Of a stretch of 64,000 nt of DNA, positions 44,014 to 52,665 are shown in pieces. The position numbers and the translations under genes are program-made. Each line of letters begins with the position of its first letter. Positions within the stretch are counted from its first letter, which is position 1. This stretch comes from Deltaproteobacteria bacterium (lineage in GTDB: Bacteria > Myxococcota_A > UBA9042 > PHBI01): the NCBI GenBank assembly GCA_011526585.1, contig WYBB01000092.1, positions 1-64,000 of the forward strand, given 5' to 3'. The notes beneath the pieces were generated by a model. It did not search any database, had not been told where the DNA came from, and saw only the letters and a list, made by a program, of their open reading frames with translations.

Positions 44014-45108
44014 TCAGACGTCGCGCGAGGCCCTGGCGGCGCCGCGCACCATGAAGACGACGAGCACGACGAGGGTGGCAGGCAGCGCGATGCGCATCAT
44101 GACGTGTGCGAAGTCGGCGGCCAGCGGGCTCGCTTGCGCGTCCATGACGAGGTAGGCGGCGTAGGCGACGTAGAGGGCGAGGATCAGCGCGGCGTTTGGC
44201 CGCGTGACGACGAAGCCCGGGATGAAGAGCGGGATCGTCAGCGCGGCGACGCCGAGCATGACCCAGAGATCGAGCGCGAGCACCGACGGGGCCATGCCGA
44301 GGCCGTCGCTGGAGATGGTGCCGGCGGCGCCGAGGCAGAGCAGGATGTTGAAGGTGTTGGAGCCGATGACGTTGCCGACGGCGATGTCGCGCTGGCCGCG
44401 CATGGCGGCGAGCACGGAGGTGGCGACCTCGGGCAGAGAGGTGCCGGCGGCGACGATGGTGAGGCCGATGACGAGATCGGAGACGCCGAGCGACTTGGCG
44501 ATGGTGACGGCGGCGTCGACGAGGAGCTCGGAGCCGAGCACGAGCAGCCCGAGCCCGACGAAGACCATCAGCACCTGTACGGCCCAGTGGCTGTCCCAGG
44601 CCGGCTTGGGCTGCTGCTCCGCGGGGTCGACGCCTTCGGCGTACTCGCGGGCGGTGGCCCGGGTCTCGGCGCGCGACTGGCGTACGAGGAAGATCGTGTA
44701 GGCGATGACGCCGGCGAGGAGCACGAGCGCCTCGACGCGCTGCAGGCGGGCGTCGAGCGCGAAGAGCACCAGCAGCACCGAGGCGCCGATCATGACCGGC
44801 AGCTCCTGGCGCACGATCTGGGCGTTTACGATGAGCGGCTTGACGAGGGCGGAGAGGCCGAGAATGACGAGGATATTGAATATGTTGGAGCCGACCACGT
44901 TGCCGACGGCGAGGTCGGTGGTGCCGCCGAGCACGGCGCCGACGGAGACGGCGGTCTCGGGTGCGCTGGTGCCGAAGGCGACGATCGTGAGGCCGACGAC
45001 GAGCGGTGAGACACCAAAGGAGATCGCCAGGCGCGAGGCGCCGCGCACGAGCGACTCGGCGCCGACGACCAGGGCGACGAGCCCGAGGACGAGGAAGAGC
45101 ACGGTCAA
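44014..45108 (-). CDS. Na+/Ca2+ exchanger, YrbG/CaxA type
   Basis: This 364-residue integral membrane antiporter contains the two alpha repeats of the CaCA superfamily. GLTIVAFGTSAPETAVS with VGNVVGSNIFNIL forms the first. GLTIVAAGTSLPEVATS with VGNVIGSNTFNIL forms the second. About ten hydrophobic helices are evident, with a charged cytoplasmic loop (about 150-175) containing RAETRATAREYAEG. The Glu of each SxPE motif binds the cation. It exports Ca2+ using the Na+ or H+ gradient, which is relevant in a region so rich in Ca2+-binding surface proteins. ATG 45108. A 122-bp palindrome separates it from the upstream terB-like gene. Confidence 0.92.
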   Translation of the reverse strand: MTVLFLVLGLVALVVGAESLVRGASRLAISFGVSPLVVGLTIVAFGTSAPETAVSVGAVLGGTTDLAVGNVVGSNIFNILVILGLSALVKPLIVNAQIVRQELPVMIGASVLLVLFALDARLQRVEALVLLAGVIAYTIFLVRQSRAETRATAREYAEGVDPAEQQPKPAWDSHWAVQVLMVFVGLGLLVLGSELLVDAAVTIAKSLGVSDLVIGLTIVAAGTSLPEVATSVLAAMRGQRDIAVGNVIGSNTFNILLCLGAAGTISSDGLGMAPSVLALDLWVMLGVAALTIPLFIPGFVVTRPNAALILALYVAYAAYLVMDAQASPLAADFAHVMMRIALPATLVVLVVFMVRGAARASRDV

Positions 45109-45127
45109 GAGGGCCTCCAGCTAGTTC

Positions 45128-45249
45128 ATTTCGCGAGCGAAACGCGCGCGGGCAAGGAGCGAGCGCCGGGAGGGAGGAGGCGTACTCAAGTACGCCGCAC
45201 GACCGACCGAGCGAAGCGACGCCGCCCCCGCGCGTTGCAGCCGCGAAAT
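45128..45249. repeat. Imperfect palindromic intergenic element, copy A
   Basis: This is the clearest copy, a 122-bp imperfect inverted repeat. The ends are ATTTCGCG and CGCGAAAT, the next blocks AACGCGCG and CGCGCGTT, and the centre GGCGTACT-CA-AGTACGCC. It abuts the stop codon of the terB-like gene and lies 19 bp from the exchanger start. In transcripts it would form a long hairpin, so it may act as an attenuator, terminator or RNA-stability element. Confidence 0.65.
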
Positions 45250-45617
45250 CAATCGATGTCGGTGGGGGAGATGCGGAGCGTGTGCGCAAGGCGCGCGAAG
45301 TAGTCGCGCTCGGTCTCGCGGGTGATGGCGTCGGCCTTGATGATCGTGCGCACGGAGCGCATCAGCGCCTTTTTCTGGGTGAGATCGGAGAGGCGCAGGC
45401 GCTGCAGGGTGTCGATGAGATCGAAGCGCTCGCGGTTGAAGTTGCGCACGTGGCGCTCGAGCTCGGGCGGCAGCGCGGAGAGGCCGAGGAGCGCGCAGAG
45501 CTCGGCGTGCAGCGCGGCGAGCTCGTCGGGGTCGAGCTCGTCGTCGACCTGGGCGGCGCCGCAGAGGATGTCGGCCAGGGCCCTGGCGCGGGGGAGATCG
45601 TCCTTGGCGTCGAACAT
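45249..45617 (-). CDS. TerB-like all-helical protein
   Basis: This 122-residue soluble protein looks like the TerB/DjlA-N helical fold: LADILCGAAQVDDELDPDEL, then AALHAELCALLG, LTQKKALMRSVRTIIKADAI and ETERDYFARLAHTLRISPTD. The acidic pattern (VDDELDPDE, ADAITRETE) fits the family's metal-binding residues. TerB proteins are linked to envelope stress and membrane-associated complexes. The start lies 27 bp after the giant outer-membrane gene's stop, so both are probably one transcript ending near the palindrome. Confidence 0.7.
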   Translation of the reverse strand: MFDAKDDLPRARALADILCGAAQVDDELDPDELAALHAELCALLGLSALPPELERHVRNFNRERFDLIDTLQRLRLSDLTQKKALMRSVRTIIKADAITRETERDYFARLAHTLRISPTDID

Positions 45618-45644
45618 GGCAGGCCTCGCGGGATGAACGGTGGT

Positions 45645-48600
45645 TCAGTACATGCCGGTCAGGCGAACGTAGAAGCCGTTGTCGATGTCGTTGTCCTCCT
45701 GGCCGGGCAGGAGCCCGCCGGCGTTGCCGTCGATGCTCCAGCCGAGGCCGACCCGGCCGTGGCCGAGGATCTCGTAGGAGAGCTCGATGAGGCCGCCGTT
45801 CTTGCGCACCTCGAGGTCCTCGAGGCTGGCGATGATGCGGAGCTCTCCGGCGATGGAGAGGTCGCCCCAGATGTCGACCGACAGGCGCGTGAGCCAGAGC
45901 AGGAGGTCGTCCTCGCCGAGCGGCAGGCCGGTCGTGTCGACGCTGTTGACGCGCCAGACGAGCTTCTCGGTGAGCTGGATCCCGAGCGGCAGCTCGATGA
46001 CGCCGGCGAGGGAGACCAGGTCGCTGATGCGGCGCTCGTCGAAGTCGAGCGCCTCGCCGAGCAGGCTGACGACGGTGTTCGACTGGCGATCGATGAGGCG
46101 CGAGTAGCGCGCGATGAGGATGAGGTCGTCGTTGTCGAAGGGACGGAGCGCGAGGCCGAAGGAGGCCTCCATGTCCTCGCGCGCGACGCGGCGCGTGTCG
46201 AGGTCCTGGGTGAGCATGTAGTTGAAGAGGCCGAAGACGGTGACCTTGTCGATCTGGATGTCGATGGTGTTGCGGGTGACGGCCTGCAGCACCTCGCGGA
46301 AGACGCCGGTCGGGAGATCGCGATCCCAGCGCACCTCGTAGAGCGAGCCGAAGCGGAGCCAGTCGACCGCCGCGAAGTAGAGGCCGCCGGAGAGCACGTC
46401 GCGAGAGCCGCGCGAGGGATCGAGCGCGGGCGCGTCGAGGACCTGGCTGCGCTCGTAGGCGAGCATGAGGCGCACGCCCGGGTGCAGCTCGAAGGAGCGG
46501 CCCAGACCCATGACGGCGCGGTTGGTGCGGCCGCCGACGCCGCCATCGAGGCGGTACTCGCTGTAGACGCGGCCGTCGCGCAGGCTGCGGCCCAGCGCGT
46601 GCTCGGCGCCGATCACGGTCGAGCCTACGACGCGGCCATTGCGGTCGCCCGGTTGGATGCGCTCTTCGAAGTAGGCGCGGGCGTCGTCACCGAGGCGCGT
46701 GGTGAAGCCGAAGCGCGTGGCGTTGTCGCCGTTCCAGCGGATCGACTCGCCGAGGCGCAGCGCGAGGTCGTCGCTGAGCTGGTACTCGAGGCCGAGGTTG
46801 GTGGTGAGGCGATCGTAGGTGCCGGTGCCGAGCGTGAGGTCGTCGCCGCCGACGAGGACCTCCTGCGAGGCGATGAAGCGCAGGCGCGGGGCGATGCGGT
46901 AGGTGGTCCCGACGGCGACCGCGGTGGTGTCCTTGACCTGGCCGTCGAGGTCGTCGCGGTGCTGGCCGAAGCCGATCTCGCCGTAGACGGTGCCGCGCTC
47001 GATGCGGTGGTCGTAGCGGCCGAAGAAGCGGTTGCGCACGAGCGCGCGCACGCCCGAGAGGAAGGTGTCGTCGGCGACGAGGGTGGTGCCGCCGTCGTAG
47101 CGCAGGTGCACGCGGCCGTCGGCGATGGGCGACCAGGTCACCTCGCCACCCCACTTCTCGGTACCTTCCTCCGAGGCGAGCCCGGCGGCGTGGAAGCCCT
47201 TCTCCATGAGCTGCCAGTGGAGCTTGACCTGCAGATCGAGGTCGGCGACCTCGAAGAGCTCGCCGAGGTCGGCGTCGAGCCCGAGCAACAAGGCGTGGCC
47301 CTCGTCGTCGGGCGTGCGGTCGAGGTCGCGGAAGGCGATGCCGCCGTCGAGCGAGACGCGGGTGGCGCCGTCCTTGTGGGTGCCGTTGGCGTACTCGGCG
47401 TAGATGCGGGACTTGTCCGAGAGCTCGAGCTTGGCGTGCAGGCCCCAGAGCACGTAGGCGTCGTCGCTGCCGGCGGAGCCCGCGGGGCGACCCTCGCGCA
47501 CGAGGCCGCCGCCGATCTCGAGCACGCCGAAGAGCTCCTGCTTGGCCTGCACGCCGAAGGCGATGTCGCCGGCGTTCTTGACGGCGCGCGACTCGTAGTC
47601 GACGTCGAGCCAGACCTCGTGGCCGTCGAGCACGGCGCGGCCGGTGAACGGCTGGAAGCCGGCGAGCTGGAAGAAGGGATCGACGACGCTGGAGATCGGG
47701 CCCATGGTCATGATGCGCCCGCTCGGGTAGTCGACGCGGTAGTGCACGTCGCGCACGAGGGTGGCGCGGCCGAGCTCCATGAGGGTGTCCTGCTCGCGCA
47801 CGACGAGCTCGACCTTCTCGCTGCCTTCGACGACCTCCTTGGAGGACATGTAATAGATGCTGCCGCCGGTGGCGCGCAGCTCGTCGTGGCGGCGCACGAG
47901 GCGGCGGTTGTCGTCGCTGACGTAGCCCTTGAGGCGCGTGCGGAAGCCGTCGGCGAAGGTGTGGTCGAGGTCGAGCTTGCCGCCGTCGAAGGTGCGGTCG
48001 TAGCGCAGGAGGTGGATGCCGCGTACGTCGGTGCGGAAGCTGCCGTAGACGAGCTTGGAGCGGTCGGCCTCGACGAGCAGGTAGAAGGGGCCGCGCGCGT
48101 TGGCGTCGCGCACGTCGTCGGTGGCGTCGCCGTAGATGAGGTAGTCGCGCGTCGGGTCGATGACCTGATCGAAGAAGGGCGAGAAGCCGTGCTTGCGCGC
48201 GGTGTCGAGGTGCGCGGTGACGAAGAGGTCCTTGGCGAGCGCGCTGCCGGAGACGCGGCCCTTGACGTAGAGCGCGCCGCGGCCGGCGATGAAGAGGGAG
48301 TCGTCGGCGGTCTCTTCGTAGATCTCGCGCTCCTGGAGGCGGGCGCCGAGCTGGCCGCCGACGCCGTCGACGAGCGCGAGCAGGAAGAGCTCGGTGTCGG
48401 CGATGGCGATGGGCCAGTCGAGGCGGGCGACGTTGCCGCGCGGGTCGGTGGAGACGATCGAGAGGTTCTTGGCGTCGCTGGCGAGGTGCACGAGCTCGCC
48501 GAAGCGGCCGGCGCGATCGACGTGCAGCGCGGTGCCGTTGACGGTGATGGTGTTGCCGGGGTGCGTGGTGCCGGCGAGGAAGAGGCGCGGGCTCGGGAGC

Positions 48601-50882
48601 GTCGCGCCCTTGGGCGGGAGCTCGATCTCGAGCACGTCGGCGGTGACGCGGGCCGGGCCCGCGCTGTCGCCGATGACGAGCGCGCCAGGGCCGAGCGCGT
48701 CGCGCAGCGGCTTGCCGCCGAAGCGGCGCAGGGGATCGGTCTGGAGCGCGTGCGCGGGCGTCTCGTGGGCGGGGCCGTCGCTCGGAGGTTCGGCGTCGGC
48801 GTCGGCGGGCGCGGGCTTGTCCGGGGTGACGGGCAGGAGCGGCGCGAGCGGGTCCTTCGGCGGCGAGGGCGCGGGCGGGGCGTCGCCGCGCTCGGGCGGG
48901 ATCGGCGGCGGGGCGAAGGGATCGACGACGAGCGCGCCATCGTCGTCGACGCCCCTGGGCTTTTCGGGGACCTCGACCAGGCCCTGCACGACGGTGCGGC
49001 GGGCGCCGTCGGGGGACTGCACGCTGACGGCGACGTCGCTCGTGCCGGGCAGGCGCGTGGCGGCCGCGAGGAAGGCGCCGCTCTCGTCGACGTCGACGGG
49101 GGCGCCTTGCACGAAGGCGCGCGCGGGGAAGGCGGGCAGCGGCGGCAGCGCGAGCTTGCGCTCGTCCTCGGGTGGCAGGATCACGAGCTCGACGCGGCGG
49201 TTGAAGGCGCGGTTGCGCGCGGTGACGTTGGGGCGCAGCGGGCGGGCGGCGCCAAAGCCCATGGCGAAGAAGCGATCGCTCGTGAGGCCGAGCGTCTTGC
49301 GCGCGTAGGTGCCGAGGTTGAAGGCGGCGCGGCGCGTGCGGATGAGGTCGGACTCGTCGACGCCCGAGGGGTCGGTGTGCACCTCGATCAGGAGGCGCGC
49401 CCCCGGGGTCTTGTCGAGCTGCGCCTTGGCGCGCTTGATGAGCCCCATCAACTTCGGAGTCGGCTCCTCGGCCTTGGTGAGGAGGTTGTCGCGGTGGATG
49501 GTGCGCGCGATCTCCTTGTCGGGACCATCGGCGCGCCAGCTCGCGCCGAGCATGACCGGGGCCGACTCGAGGCGCTCGCCGTAGCCGTCGGTCACGATGA
49601 GGCGTACCTCGTGGAGGGCGCCGCGCTTGAGCACGCCGACGGCGCCTTCGGGGTCGAGGCCCTCCCAGGTGAGGCGCTCGGGCGGGCGGCCGCGCCCGTG
49701 GAAGGCGCGCAGGAGCTCGCGGTAGGTGCCGTCGACGTGGGTGATCTCGATCGTCCAGTTGCTGGTGCCGGGGTCGAGCGCAGGGCCCTCGATGCCGGGG
49801 AAGAAGGTGAGCGAGCGCGTGAGCTGGCCGGGGCGCCAGGGCAGGTTGAGCGCACGGGCGCGCGCTCGCTTGCCGGTGGCGGTCATGAGGTCGGCCTCGA
49901 CGGTGAGCGTGACCTTGCGCGCGCCGGCGACGAAGCCCTCCCAGGCGATCGAGAGGTCCTTGGCGTTGCCGCGCACGGCGAGGCTCTGCGCGGTGTCGAT
50001 CGGCGGCGCGGGGCCGTCCTCGCCGGCGAGCAGGAGCTCGGTCGGGCCCTGGCGCGTGGAGGCGCAGGTGGCACCGAAGGCGTGCTCGACGATGAGGCCG
50101 CCGGTGAGGTCGAAGCGCTTCTTGACGGGCGTCGTCAGGGCGGCGCCGGGCGGCAGCGTGTTGACGTCGAGCTTGACGAGGTGCGCGCCGGGGCGGAAGT
50201 CGCGCAGGTGCCAGCGGCCGTCGCGATCGCTGTCGACGACGCGGCCGTGGTCGCCGACGATGCGCACGCCGCCGAGGCCGCGCTCGCCCGGGTCGCGCTC
50301 ACCGTCGCCGTCGCCGTCGCAGAAGACGGAGCCCATGACGACCGCCAGGTCGATCTCGGGATCGGGCTCGACGCGGATGCGCGCGCTGGCGTCGGCGGAC
50401 AGGCGCGTGCCGTCGGCGCTCACGAGCCACGCGCGCAGCGTGGACTCGCTGTCGGGCCTGGCCTGTGGCAGGGCGCGGATCTGGTAGCGGAAGCGCAGGG
50501 CCTGACCCGAGCCGAGGTTGAGCGTCTGCGGGGAGCCGTCGCGGTCCTGGACCAGGCGCGGCTCGGCGCGCGAGCGCGCGGGGTCGAGCGCCTTGACCGA
50601 CTGGCCCGAGGCGAGGTCGATGAGGCCCGAGCCGTCGACGAAGCCGAAGCCCTCGGGCAGGCGCATCTGCAGCGCGGTCCCGCCGCTCGAGCCGGTGCGC
50701 AGGAGGTCGATGGTCGACGTGTTGACGACCTCGACCAGGAACGAGAGCACCTCGCCGCGGCGCGCCGCGCGCTCGTCGGGGGTGACGCGGATGACGAGGG
50801 CGTCCTCGGGCGGTGTCTGGGCGCGCGTCGGACCCGAGAGCGACACGAGGAGCGCGAGGACGAGGACGAGCGACGAGCGCAT
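45645..50882 (-). CDS. Giant outer-membrane protein with internal OmpA domain
   Basis: This 1745-residue protein has a signal peptide (MRSSLVLVLALLVSLSGPTR, A). The N-terminus holds a DUF11-like domain (GEVLSFLVEVVNTS) and an SdrD/carboxypeptidase-regulatory-like domain (VFCDGDGDGERDPGERGLGG). Around residues 450-590 is an OmpA peptidoglycan-binding-type domain (LLIEVHTDPSGVDESDLIRT with RRAAFNLGTYARKTLG and NRAFNRRVELVI). A Pro-rich linker leads to about 900 residues of alternating amphipathic strands, a likely beta-barrel ending in Tyr (FYVRLTGMY) as outer-membrane proteins do. ATG 50882 is preferred to 50903 because the signal peptide and GGGAG fit it. It may be a secretion or surface-assembly pore. 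The terB-like gene follows. Confidence 0.83.
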   Translation of the reverse strand: MRSSLVLVLALLVSLSGPTRAQTPPEDALVIRVTPDERAARRGEVLSFLVEVVNTSTIDLLRTGSSGGTALQMRLPEGFGFVDGSGLIDLASGQSVKALDPARSRAEPRLVQDRDGSPQTLNLGSGQALRFRYQIRALPQARPDSESTLRAWLVSADGTRLSADASARIRVEPDPEIDLAVVMGSVFCDGDGDGERDPGERGLGGVRIVGDHGRVVDSDRDGRWHLRDFRPGAHLVKLDVNTLPPGAALTTPVKKRFDLTGGLIVEHAFGATCASTRQGPTELLLAGEDGPAPPIDTAQSLAVRGNAKDLSIAWEGFVAGARKVTLTVEADLMTATGKRARARALNLPWRPGQLTRSLTFFPGIEGPALDPGTSNWTIEITHVDGTYRELLRAFHGRGRPPERLTWEGLDPEGAVGVLKRGALHEVRLIVTDGYGERLESAPVMLGASWRADGPDKEIARTIHRDNLLTKAEEPTPKLMGLIKRAKAQLDKTPGARLLIEVHTDPSGVDESDLIRTRRAAFNLGTYARKTLGLTSDRFFAMGFGAARPLRPNVTARNRAFNRRVELVILPPEDERKLALPPLPAFPARAFVQGAPVDVDESGAFLAAATRLPGTSDVAVSVQSPDGARRTVVQGLVEVPEKPRGVDDDGALVVDPFAPPPIPPERGDAPPAPSPPKDPLAPLLPVTPDKPAPADADAEPPSDGPAHETPAHALQTDPLRRFGGKPLRDALGPGALVIGDSAGPARVTADVLEIELPPKGATLPSPRLFLAGTTHPGNTITVNGTALHVDRAGRFGELVHLASDAKNLSIVSTDPRGNVARLDWPIAIADTELFLLALVDGVGGQLGARLQEREIYEETADDSLFIAGRGALYVKGRVSGSALAKDLFVTAHLDTARKHGFSPFFDQVIDPTRDYLIYGDATDDVRDANARGPFYLLVEADRSKLVYGSFRTDVRGIHLLRYDRTFDGGKLDLDHTFADGFRTRLKGYVSDDNRRLVRRHDELRATGGSIYYMSSKEVVEGSEKVELVVREQDTLMELGRATLVRDVHYRVDYPSGRIMTMGPISSVVDPFFQLAGFQPFTGRAVLDGHEVWLDVDYESRAVKNAGDIAFGVQAKQELFGVLEIGGGLVREGRPAGSAGSDDAYVLWGLHAKLELSDKSRIYAEYANGTHKDGATRVSLDGGIAFRDLDRTPDDEGHALLLGLDADLGELFEVADLDLQVKLHWQLMEKGFHAAGLASEEGTEKWGGEVTWSPIADGRVHLRYDGGTTLVADDTFLSGVRALVRNRFFGRYDHRIERGTVYGEIGFGQHRDDLDGQVKDTTAVAVGTTYRIAPRLRFIASQEVLVGGDDLTLGTGTYDRLTTNLGLEYQLSDDLALRLGESIRWNGDNATRFGFTTRLGDDARAYFEERIQPGDRNGRVVGSTVIGAEHALGRSLRDGRVYSEYRLDGGVGGRTNRAVMGLGRSFELHPGVRLMLAYERSQVLDAPALDPSRGSRDVLSGGLYFAAVDWLRFGSLYEVRWDRDLPTGVFREVLQAVTRNTIDIQIDKVTVFGLFNYMLTQDLDTRRVAREDMEASFGLALRPFDNDDLILIARYSRLIDRQSNTVVSLLGEALDFDERRISDLVSLAGVIELPLGIQLTEKLVWRVNSVDTTGLPLGEDDLLLWLTRLSVDIWGDLSIAGELRIIASLEDLEVRKNGGLIELSYEILGHGRVGLGWSIDGNAGGLLPGQEDNDIDNGFYVRLTGMY

Positions 50883-50966
50883 TCGGCAGGGGCTCCCGAG
50901 CATTGAACCGGGCGGACTGTAGCAGCCTCCACCGACTTGCGAAAGTCGCGCCTGGCCGGGCGCCGT

Positions 50967-51009
50967 GCGGGAAAACGGCCGCGCCGCGCGCTGGCGGCGT
51001 CGCCGCGCA
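50967..51009. repeat. Palindromic-family arm, copy C
   Basis: This 43-bp segment between the Kelch and giant outer-membrane genes matches the left arm of the element at 17042-17090 (GCGGGA, CGCGCCGCGCG and GCGTCGCCGCGC shared). Its partner arm is missing, and an AT-rich stretch (51014-51030) follows. Confidence 0.5.
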
Positions 51010-51030
51010 ACCCTGTAAATACCCCTGTAT

Positions 51031-52665
51031 CTACTGTGGGTTGTAGAGCGAGAGGTCCTTGACCATCCTGAAGCCGCCGGTGCCGCTCTCGACCGCGGCC
51101 CCGCCGATGACGAGCGCCATGCCGTCGAGCGGCACGATGCGGTGGCCGATCCGATCGGGCTCGAGGAAGGGCACCTGGCCGACGCCGTTCGGATTCCAGG
51201 ACGACGCCACCTCGATGCGCAGCGCGTTGTTCACGGTGTCGATGAACTCGTGGATCACCTCGAGGCTGCCGAGCGGGCGCAGGCTCGTGCCGGGTGGCTC
51301 GTCGCCGATCCCGCCGGCCATCAGGACGAGGTTGTCGGCGAGCAGCGCCGCCTGATGCCCACCGCGTCCGGTGCGCATGCGGAACCCTTCGTTGCCTTGT
51401 CGGAAGGAGGTCTGCCCGATCTCGAAGACGTCGATCGCCGCGATCGCGCCGTGCCGCTGCACGTCGGAGAAGCCGCCCGCCACGTAGACGTAGCCGCGCT
51501 CGGGCACGTAGATCGAGGTGTGCTGCGTGCGCGCACCACCGGGCAGCGCCATCGAGACCGGGATGAGCGAGCGCGCGACCGAGTCGTAGAGCATCGCCGT
51601 CGCGTGCACGAACGCGGGGCTCTCACCGCCGGTGATCAGCACCGCGGGCTCGGCGCGCCCGGGCAAGAAGAAGGTGGTCGCGCGATGGTGGCGGCGCGCG
51701 AGCCCATCGGGCAACGGCTTGGCGCCGCCATACGGGACGGAGCCGCCGACCGGATCCCAGAGCTCCCAGGTGCCGGCTTCGTCGCCGCCGACGAAGAGCA
51801 CGAGGCGCGTCGCGTCGTCGATCAAGGTCGCGGTGTGTCCGGCGCGCGGAACCGCCAGTCGCGGCAGCTGCACCGCCCGCCCCTCGAGAACGCCCGGGGG
51901 ATTGTAGAGCTCGGCCGAGTCGGTCGGCGCGCCGTCCGGCCCGTAGCCACCGGCGATGATCACCTGCCCCGACGAGAGCGCCGCCGCCGTGTGCCACACG
52001 CGCGGCAGGATCATCGCCGTGCGCGACCCGAGCTCGCGCGTGTCGAGGTTCACCGCCTCGACCGCGCCGCCGATCGTCTGAAAGCCGAGACCGTTCCACC
52101 ACGTCGCCGCCGCGTTGGTGATCGTTCCGCCGCCGGTGATGACGATCTCCTGTGCCGTCAGCGTGACCTCGTGGCCGACGCGTCCGGTGAGCAGCTGTTG
52201 CGGCGCGCTGGTCGAGGTCGAGATCAACGGCAGGAAGCTGTTGACGCGCGCGAAGAGCACGTCGAGCTCCTGCACCGGCGCGCCCTGCCGCACGCGCAGC
52301 CCGGTCGCCCGCCCGCGCGAGACCACGAAGCCCGGCTGCCCTCCCGCGTCCGACCACCCCTCGACGATCAGGTTGCGCACCTCGTCCTCGTTCGAGAACG
52401 GGATCCCCTCGAGGCTGCCCGACCCACCCGGCGTGTACTTCACCGCCTGCGTATAAGGTTGCGCCAGCCCATCGCCGGTCATCACCAGGCGGATCCACCC
52501 GACGCCTGCGAACGGGTCCGCCGCGCCGCCCGGCCCGTAGAGGTGCACCTGCAGCCCGGGCACGCTCGCCTGGCCGTCGTCGTCGTCACAACCGCCGAGC
52601 CCGCCGCTCGCCACCGCGAGCGCCGCGAACAACCACGCGATCTCCGTCCTCGCCTTCATCGCCAT
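51031..52665 (-). CDS. Kelch-repeat lipoprotein
   Basis: This 544-residue lipoprotein (lipobox GLGGC) has an N-terminal beta domain followed by Kelch-like motifs with the GG doublet (GQVIIAGGYGPDGA, LVLFVGGDEAGTWELW, AVLITGGESPA, GYVYVAGGFSDVQ, NLVLMAGGIGDE, MALVIGGAAVE), probably a six-bladed propeller. Kelch propellers mediate protein or sugar contacts. ATG 52665 shares its A with the PEGA gene stop (TGATG), so the two are translationally coupled; ATG 52659 is the alternative start. No catalytic Cys-Tyr pair like galactose oxidase is seen. Confidence 0.8.
   Translation of the reverse strand: MAMKARTEIAWLFAALAVASGGLGGCDDDDGQASVPGLQVHLYGPGGAADPFAGVGWIRLVMTGDGLAQPYTQAVKYTPGGSGSLEGIPFSNEDEVRNLIVEGWSDAGGQPGFVVSRGRATGLRVRQGAPVQELDVLFARVNSFLPLISTSTSAPQQLLTGRVGHEVTLTAQEIVITGGGTITNAAATWWNGLGFQTIGGAVEAVNLDTRELGSRTAMILPRVWHTAAALSSGQVIIAGGYGPDGAPTDSAELYNPPGVLEGRAVQLPRLAVPRAGHTATLIDDATRLVLFVGGDEAGTWELWDPVGGSVPYGGAKPLPDGLARRHHRATTFFLPGRAEPAVLITGGESPAFVHATAMLYDSVARSLIPVSMALPGGARTQHTSIYVPERGYVYVAGGFSDVQRHGAIAAIDVFEIGQTSFRQGNEGFRMRTGRGGHQAALLADNLVLMAGGIGDEPPGTSLRPLGSLEVIHEFIDTVNNALRIEVASSWNPNGVGQVPFLEPDRIGHRIVPLDGMALVIGGAAVESGTGGFRMVKDLSLYNPQ

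Noticed and set aside
45006..50906. A 1966-codon open frame antisense to the giant outer-membrane gene
   Set aside because: The high-GC third-position bias of the real gene removes stops from the antisense frame. The translation is monotonous Ala/Glu/Val/Gly/Arg with no domains, while the minus strand has a signal peptide, an OmpA domain and a barrel.
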